From positions 51,136 through 115,135 of the forward strand of contig JAOALB010000098.1 in NCBI GenBank assembly GCA_025331125.1: DNA of 64,000 bases. Reading direction: 5' to 3'. The notes under the pieces were generated by a model that was not told the origin of the DNA, ran no database searches, and worked only from the letters and a program-made list of their open reading frames with translations. Below, piece after piece: positions 57,443 to 64,000 of this stretch (position 1 is its first letter; every line of letters starts with the position of its first letter). The stretch is from Mycogone perniciosa (lineage: Eukaryota; Ascomycota; Sordariomycetes; Hypocreales; Hypocreaceae). The position numbers were made by a program, and so were the translations under genes.

Positions 57443-60400
57443 ATGTACAATCTACTGGATACCCATGGAATATCGGAGGAAACAGTTAGTAGATAAGTTT
57501 CCATTTAGAATGTAGTCGTCTCCTCCGTGATTTCAAGGAAGGATGCATTTCAACTTAGGATGCAATAAATGTTCTTAGTAGAAGAGTTATTTTGACGTTT
57601 TGGGTAGTCTGCTTGACTCGATAAACGTTCTTTAACACCCAGACGTTACTTTTTGCATCACACATCAACTCTTGATGGAAAATCCTCCATATTATTGGTC
57701 TCAAGAAACCTTCAGTGAAACCCATGCAGAGTAACTCAGAGTTTGATATGCAAAAGAGGAATGCATCTCATCGTGGGCCGTTAGTAGACCGTCAAGTTCT
57801 TTGATGTCCTATCCAATTTGAATGTAACTATTATGTCTCTACCCGAGCAGGTTCGTTTGAATTCGAGTGCTGGCTCAGTGTGGTTTTCTAACGGAAGAAT
57901 CGTACCAGAGTCGAGATCGCCCAGGCTACCAATTTTTGTTCGCTTGGATCCCAAAGTTTTCAGCAGTAGATGGATGGGGATTTTGTACCTCTTCATGATG
58001 GAGTTGATAGGACTGCTCCCAGAGTTTGATTACTCCTTCTCTCATCCTCTGGTTGATTCATCCATATTCGCCTCGTTCGACCGTGACATGTTTCAAATGA
58101 TGACTCCTCGCTTCTGTCTTTCAGTCGTCGAGCGTCAACGAAATTTGTTCTAGAAATCGAATCGTATAGTGGTTTCGGTCGTCAAAACTTGTTCCAAATT
58201 CGAAATTCGTATCGTGTGATGAATCCTAGGCAAATTGATCAGTGTTCATATTTTTGCATTTTCACGATGGCATTCCGTTTGCTTCATTGTCTGCGTCCCA
58301 AGTGGGATTGTTTTCGAACAGATACCTTGAAATCATCATGGAATATGTCAGCTGTCAGCTGTCAGTGATAAAAATTATTAATAAATCATACAAGAGTAAG
58401 ATCATAGTATAAATCCGATGTCAATGCAAAGCAGGGTACGCAATTTTTGTTTATCTAGGAATTGAATCACTGGCAGACTGGATTAACCACCATGTCTAGA
58501 GGTCCTACCCTAGAATCCGTGGACATGTAGTTGCGAGCCAAGTCCACACGATCAATGTAAAAAGAAAGAAAGCTACTGTATTCTAAAAAGAAGCCAGATA
58601 TTCACATTCTATTTTGTTCTCCTTTTTCCGCCATACAAATGGCGCGTTGGTGGGAAATCTGCGCAAACTCGAATAGAGAGCTCTCAACTCCAGCATAATT
58701 TTACCTTGCTACAGTCGCATAGGACAGCCGAAACTCAGTTTCGGTATGGTAACATGGGCATCTTTTCGTGAAAATCACATTGCGCCTCTTTACTGTCTGA
58801 AAAATCGAGTTTTGTATCATTCCCCTTCTACCAAGGACCTCAGATAGTATTTTAAGACACAGGATCCAGATACACGTAGAAATAGCATACAACAAACAAG
58901 GAACATGACCAGCTGTTTCAAAGATAGGAACAAAACATCAAGTATTCTAAAAGCAAGGTCTGCCTCGTTGAAGGACCTCCGCTCCCTTGCGGTGTTTATG
59001 ATCTTCCCACTCTTCATTTCCACCCATAATTTTGCACTTGTATCCCGCATGGATAATTTCTTGCTCTGCGAATCGTTTTGAGTGGGAAAAAAAATCCCTC
59101 TTCCTCGAGTGATCGGCTGGCTCTGTTGTTCTCTCCGCCTCGAGACCCATTTGGCACAGTTCTGTATCCCCTCTCTCGTGTTGTATCAATTCATAAAATA
59201 CCTAATTGTCTAAGGAAAATGTAAAAGAAAATCGGTTCGATCGAACAGGACGCGTTCTGGACTCTGCTCAACTCGTAGTTAGCCCTGATTTGACCCTTCA
59301 ATGAGGGTGTTGGCAGACCGATACATACCTGTTTCTTTTTTCTAGATTCTCAAAGATTTTGTCTCTTCCGCTTCAAGATTTCGTTTCGATTAGCCTGAAT
59401 TTCTGCACTGTCAGACTTGTGTGGAGAGATGGAAAAATGGCACATTCCTAGCTGAGCTTGTCCTCTCCACGCGACTTTGTCGATGAAAGGTTTGCAATAT
59501 TAGGAGAAGGACAGGAAACTTGATAGATTGGAAATATGATCTCTGGGAGATACTTTTGATGAATTCCATCTCGTATTTTTGGAAGTCAGGGCGATTGGCG
59601 TTTCCTAGCTGTTGGCAAGTTTTGGCACATATGGGCTACACAGCCGGCTGTCCACAGGAGCCAGCTGGATCAGCACTGAGGGCAGCCTATGGTACCTGTG
59701 CTTTACTGCAGTGCAAAATTGGACTTTTGAAGGAATTCAATGCTAGAGGGATATTTTGGAATGCTGATTTTGATAGCACTGCATTTCTTTTGGCCCTTTG
59801 GTATGAGGGAAGTCTATATTGACTGTGTATTGACTCTATGGACTTGGAAAATCAAGTTGAGATGGAAGTTTGACGTTTCAAAAGCACTTCACCCGTAGAT
59901 GCCGTGGTATGCAAATTGCAAAATCTCGATGTTTTCCCACAACTCCACTGTCCTGTCCTTCGCGCAATGGAGAACTCGATATTCATTCGATATGGCTGGA
60001 TAGAAAAATAAATGAAATCTCTCAGTTGAAAGCCATTGATCAGATTTCCTATGTAAAGCAAAGCCATAATCCGCATCACCATTGCGTTTTTCTCCTCTTT
60101 TTTCGAAGTGGTCTCGTAATTCGATCGAAAATGCCAGGCCCCTTTCGGTGTCACGAATTCTACTCGCAGGTTCCGCCTATCTCTGTCAACTCGTCGTCCT
60201 GGATCTCAGCAGATTAGTATTTGAGAATTAAAAAGCCACCAAGGTCGTCCTATTGACAGGAACTACTGACCTGAAGTTTGTATGATATTATAGGAGTGAG
60301 GTAGAGCTCTATGTACTCTTTTGCCGGTCGGCTGCCTCCTCGCAATATGAATGTTGTCTGATCTTTCGACACATTGGCAAATTGTACCGTCTTTCTTTCA

Positions 60401-63400
60401 TGAACTGAAAGGATTCGGTGTTTGACTGATGTTGAATCGGGATAGATACGATGCTATGGATTTGCAGATTCGAATTCTGTGACGGTCGATGTCGAACTGC
60501 GTTTTTGAGCTCGGTATGACATCCAGCTTTCATCTCGATACAATTGTTCAATATGGGGATCTATCCGAATCAGCGGGAAATCACCCTTATAGTTTATTTA
60601 GATTCTCGGGGATTGTAGCAGGTGGATGACTGACAAACGTTCCGCTTCCCAACAATGCCAATTTCGCCCGACGGCACTTCTAACTGGAACGAATTCGCCA
60701 AATCGACGTCTCGGTGATATCGAAGCTATCAAGGTCTTTTCGAAAAGGTTCATCGGTGTTCTTTCGGGAAGAGTGTTGGATTCGACTTGCGGGCGAGGGT
60801 GGCGTTTCCTGAGACGAGTTTTGGTTGTCAGCTTGTCTGGCACTCAGTTTTGGAAACCCTAAAGGATAGGATAGCGACAGGGAACATACCAAGGTAAATA
60901 AAACCAAAGATTCAGAGGATGGGAATTCAAAAGTCTCCTGTTGATTTTCGGGTGGAAGATGATGTAGTTGGGGCAGATGGAAGTGCGTGTCTGCCCTGGG
61001 CCAGATGACCAGAAACCGGGGGATTGCAGCCCAAATTCTGTGCCCAGCCGTACCGTTTCTGTTTACCGGATCATACGTATTAACTGTGGTCTCAGGGCTC
61101 TTCCAATTACTTTCTAATGTTGAATTAGGATTTGCAAGGGATTTTCTATTCATTTCTCTCGTTGTTAATATTGGGCTCTATCCTCCCGGCGAAGCGCTGA
61201 TTGTTTCTTTAATCCAGTCATCCCTCCCTCCGCCCTTTAGCCAAATTCCTTGTGACGGAATTGTCTGCCAGAAATCGCTTCCTCTATCACTTCTGGGGTA
61301 CCTGATAGTATGGAAATATGTCTCCTATCTTCACTATCGAAATATAGTCACTAATGAAGCTACCGATCGTCTTAGGGAGTCAAAATCTGGCCGAACTCGA
61401 TGCCCCGGAGCACTTCAACGATCGACTCAACATCATCTCCATTGATTTCCACTCTCGTTGTACAAGATTTTACATCGACTTGCCTGAATAGAAATACATT
61501 GATCCGGTGTCCTCTCTCGATGATTGACGCCTTGGAAGATCTCGATGGAAGAGAATTCCCCCCTGGCGGTTCTGCACCTGGGAACTTCTACGTAGAATAT
61601 CCACCCAAACACTCGCTAGAAATCATGGATTGAAACAAGTGTCGATCCTCATCGTAGGAATTTCAATAACCCTCCCATATGTTTGAAATTTCATCACTAG
61701 ATTACTCTAGCCAGGAACTTGAGCGATGCAGATGACTGATGGTCTGTTTCTCTCACGCAGTACCGTTTCCCTAAAATCCAAAGCTGTGGCAACCAGTGCA
61801 GCCCGAATCTCGAGCCAGTAGCAATAACCACCCGAAACATCGAAATCCATCCGCACTGCAGACATGCCTGACTAGAGAGCTTTCATGGATTTCGAAGATT
61901 TCTTTAGTTATCCCACCATCCAAGAATCGATGAAATTTGCATCTCACCAAGTTCAAAGTCACTGATTGCCTTCACGTCGAAAACAGCGCTGGGTTTCTTC
62001 CATTGTGACAAACTGTCGAATTCGATTTCTCGGTACGTTCGATTTTAAGGGCTCTCTGAAAACACAGGGAAACATAGCATCACGAAGGAAGAAAGAGTCA
62101 TTCAGCTTGACGTCCTACTCTTTAGCAGACAAACCGACCCCTTCCATAGTTCCGAAATTTCGAATCGACGCAACTCTCAATGCGAAATGGCGACCGAGAA
62201 AGACTTCGAGCAAGGAACTTGTCTAGACCATAGATTCTATCCTACCTTTCCTGACGAACACAGGATTCCTTTCTGATGGAAGCGAAGCGAGTGCAGAGAG
62301 ACCACACCCACGATTTGCGAAGAAGATCCACGACCTCAACGATTCCGATAATGGTGATTCGATCCTTCAGCTTCAGATAAGGAGTGAGGCACTTTACTGT
62401 TGATGTTTTGCCAAACCTCAAGTGATGAAAATTGAGTCTGCTACATCGTCTGGAAAACAAATCGGGCCAAGTCTACGACTGCTACTACATGCGACGAGAG
62501 AAGGTGTCGATGCCATCGAGACGAACAAGGGGTTAGGGGAGATATCAAATGATGAAGTGCTATAGAATATCTAGAAGTGTGCTACGTTGGTTATGTAGAT
62601 GGAATCAAAATAATCAAAGGATGTTGGAAATAGCTTCAAGGGAAATTGTTGTGATGGCATCAGGGGGGAAACCACTAAATTCAAGAATGCTGCGGCCAGT
62701 GTTCGTGAGGTGGTCCTACAAATTTACAAAAAAACCATCTACTGCCAGACACTTTGGTGGGTGGTGATCCTAATTCCAAACCTCCAGAATATCCAAGTGC
62801 TAGCTATCGCCAAAGCAACGCCTGCTACAGTGGCCAAGGGCAGTTTCGGGGCATTTCCAATGCCTCAACAACATGGGGGTGGTGGCCCCCTCAGACAACA
62901 ACACCACGAGGACACTTAGGACTAGGCAAACACAACTACAGCATCAAGATAAATAACCAGCCACACCAGATACGAGACATCGCTGTCTGGGGCATGGGAA
63001 CACTCTACATCTCTCGAGGAAACACAATCACGATGGCCTCAGGGGCCCATGGGACTCCTCCAACCAGGGGGGCCACGATCTCTGCCCTCAACTCCGCTTG
63101 CTAGGATCAGGAAAACTCCCAAAAGAGATTACGATCACACCATCAACTGCCGTGATCCCCATCGGTAGGGCTGGTCGAGATCACTGACCGTAATTCGAAT
63201 CACATGGAATCCCCTCGGGCGGGGGCACTGCCCCCTGCCCTCGCTTCTCGAGTCACCTTTTTGTTTTCCAACTTGATTCCTGGGCTCTGATAGGCCCTTC
63301 AGTAATTCGTTTGTTGTATCTCTTGTACCTACTGATCTTTCAACTGGCAACGGATCAGCCAGTCCCCACTTTTGCATTTCCCCCAACTATATGAAGCTCG

Positions 63401-63940
63401 CCTCCCCCCTCCTCTTCCCTTTCCTTTCTTCTTCTCTCCATCACCCTTTCCCATTTTCAGGAAGCTTCGCTAATCTACTTTGTAAGTACAACATTTCCTT
63501 CTTCATTCATTCTTGTGCAATGATTAGTATTAGGGTTCTTCTGACTCGGTTCGTCCGCCCGCGCTGCGACCTGAGCACCAAGTGGTGGCTCAAGTTGCAG
63601 CTTGGAAACAACCCGAGCCCCTGGGCACACCTGGGGCTTCGCTCGGGAGCCTTCCTTGGGTCACTGAAGGAAAGAAACTTTATGAGCACACTGACTTCCC
63701 CAACCCCTCTCCACCCTGAGCATCGTGATCGTCGCTAACACCCCTCAGTCTTGAACAGGTCCGATCGAGCGGGAGTGATTACAAAAGGGTTCTTGAGAGC
63801 CAAAGCCCCGTCGGCTGAAGCACCCAGTGGTGACCGATGCCGCAGTGGTAGGCGATGACCAAGCAAACTGTATGACCCGCCTTATCCGCCTTTCTTTTTT
63901 GACATCGTGCTTTTTGACCTCGAGGTCGAACATCAGGTGA
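57443..63940. other. Region of conflicting short ORFs, no supported gene
   Basis: About 6.5 kb in which short ORFs (60-116 codons) lie on both strands and overlap each other without any family resemblance. Examples that read somewhat like protein are 57833-58153 (+), 57781-57996 (-), 59852-60154 (-), 61400-61633 (+) and 62242-62460 (-). None has supporting splice structure or motifs. It may be eroded genes or transposon remains. Confidence 0.35.
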
Positions 63941-63953
63941 GTTCTTTCCGTCT

Positions 63954-64000
63954 GGTGGGCGGGGCGGGGTGGGGGGGGTGGGGGGGGGGGGTGGGGGTGG
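63954..64000. repeat. G-rich simple-sequence run at window end
   Basis: From GGTGGGCGGGGC to the last base the plus strand is almost only G with single T or C breaks, including runs of eight and eleven or more G. It is not the TTAGGG telomere repeat. It runs into the right edge, so its full length is unknown. Confidence 0.8.

Noticed and set aside
57833..58153. 107-codon plus ORF starting MSLPEQVRL
   Set aside because: Antisense ORFs of similar quality overlap it, and no motif or splice signal supports either strand.

Overview
The window is nuclear DNA of a filamentous ascomycete (Pezizomycotina). The evidence is short 48-100 nt introns with GTRNGT donors and RCTAAC-type branch sites, a HET-domain gene, a fungal-rhodopsin/Pth11-type membrane protein, and single-copy eukaryotic housekeeping genes. 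A Sordariomycete, perhaps Hypocreales, fits best, but I cannot prove that without a search. Exon boundaries below were worked out by hand from splice signals, reading frame and family resemblance; in every spliced gene the exon lengths sum to a multiple of three.

Region 1 (1-31 kb) is gene-rich. It begins with a C2H2 (Rei1/ZNF622-type) gene cut by the left edge. Next come a rhodopsin-like/MFS fusion, a quinone-oxidoreductase-like MDR enzyme and a small mitochondrial-type protein. These are followed by the SVP26 cargo receptor, the BUD23 rRNA methyltransferase and a ten-exon lysyl-tRNA synthetase. Then come an ACC-synthase-like aminotransferase, a HET-domain/ankyrin-like protein, a GFA-family protein and a small secreted protein. 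The stretch ends with IDH1, a GCK-III kinase and a UBA-UAS-UBX protein. Most of these are core cell functions (ribosome biogenesis, translation, TCA cycle, secretion, ubiquitin/Cdc48). Among them sit accessory types: HET, secreted protein, rhodopsin-MFS and an orphan aminotransferase.

Region 2 (31.6-51 kb) holds the very large proteasome scaffold gene ECM29. After it comes an 8-kb stretch (37.2-45.3 kb) with no convincing protein gene but rich in simple repeats and pyrimidine-rich leader-like sequence. A three-RRM protein (Nam8/Csx1/TIA-1-like) follows, preceded by an overlapping upstream ORF. The last gene here is an intron-dense ADE4 (14 exons), which catalyses the first committed step of purine synthesis.

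Region 3 (51-64 kb) changes character. A decayed adenylosuccinate synthetase lies just upstream of ADE4 on the same strand. Then comes a tandem array of GC-rich hairpin modules (55.4-56.56 kb), mixed with exon-like fragments I cannot name. The remaining ~6.5 kb has only short conflicting ORFs on both strands and ends in a G-rich simple-sequence run. The purine pair (intact ADE4 plus dead ADE12-like copy), the hairpin array, the rhodopsin-MFS fusion and the HET gene with an 11-G tract are the most interesting items.
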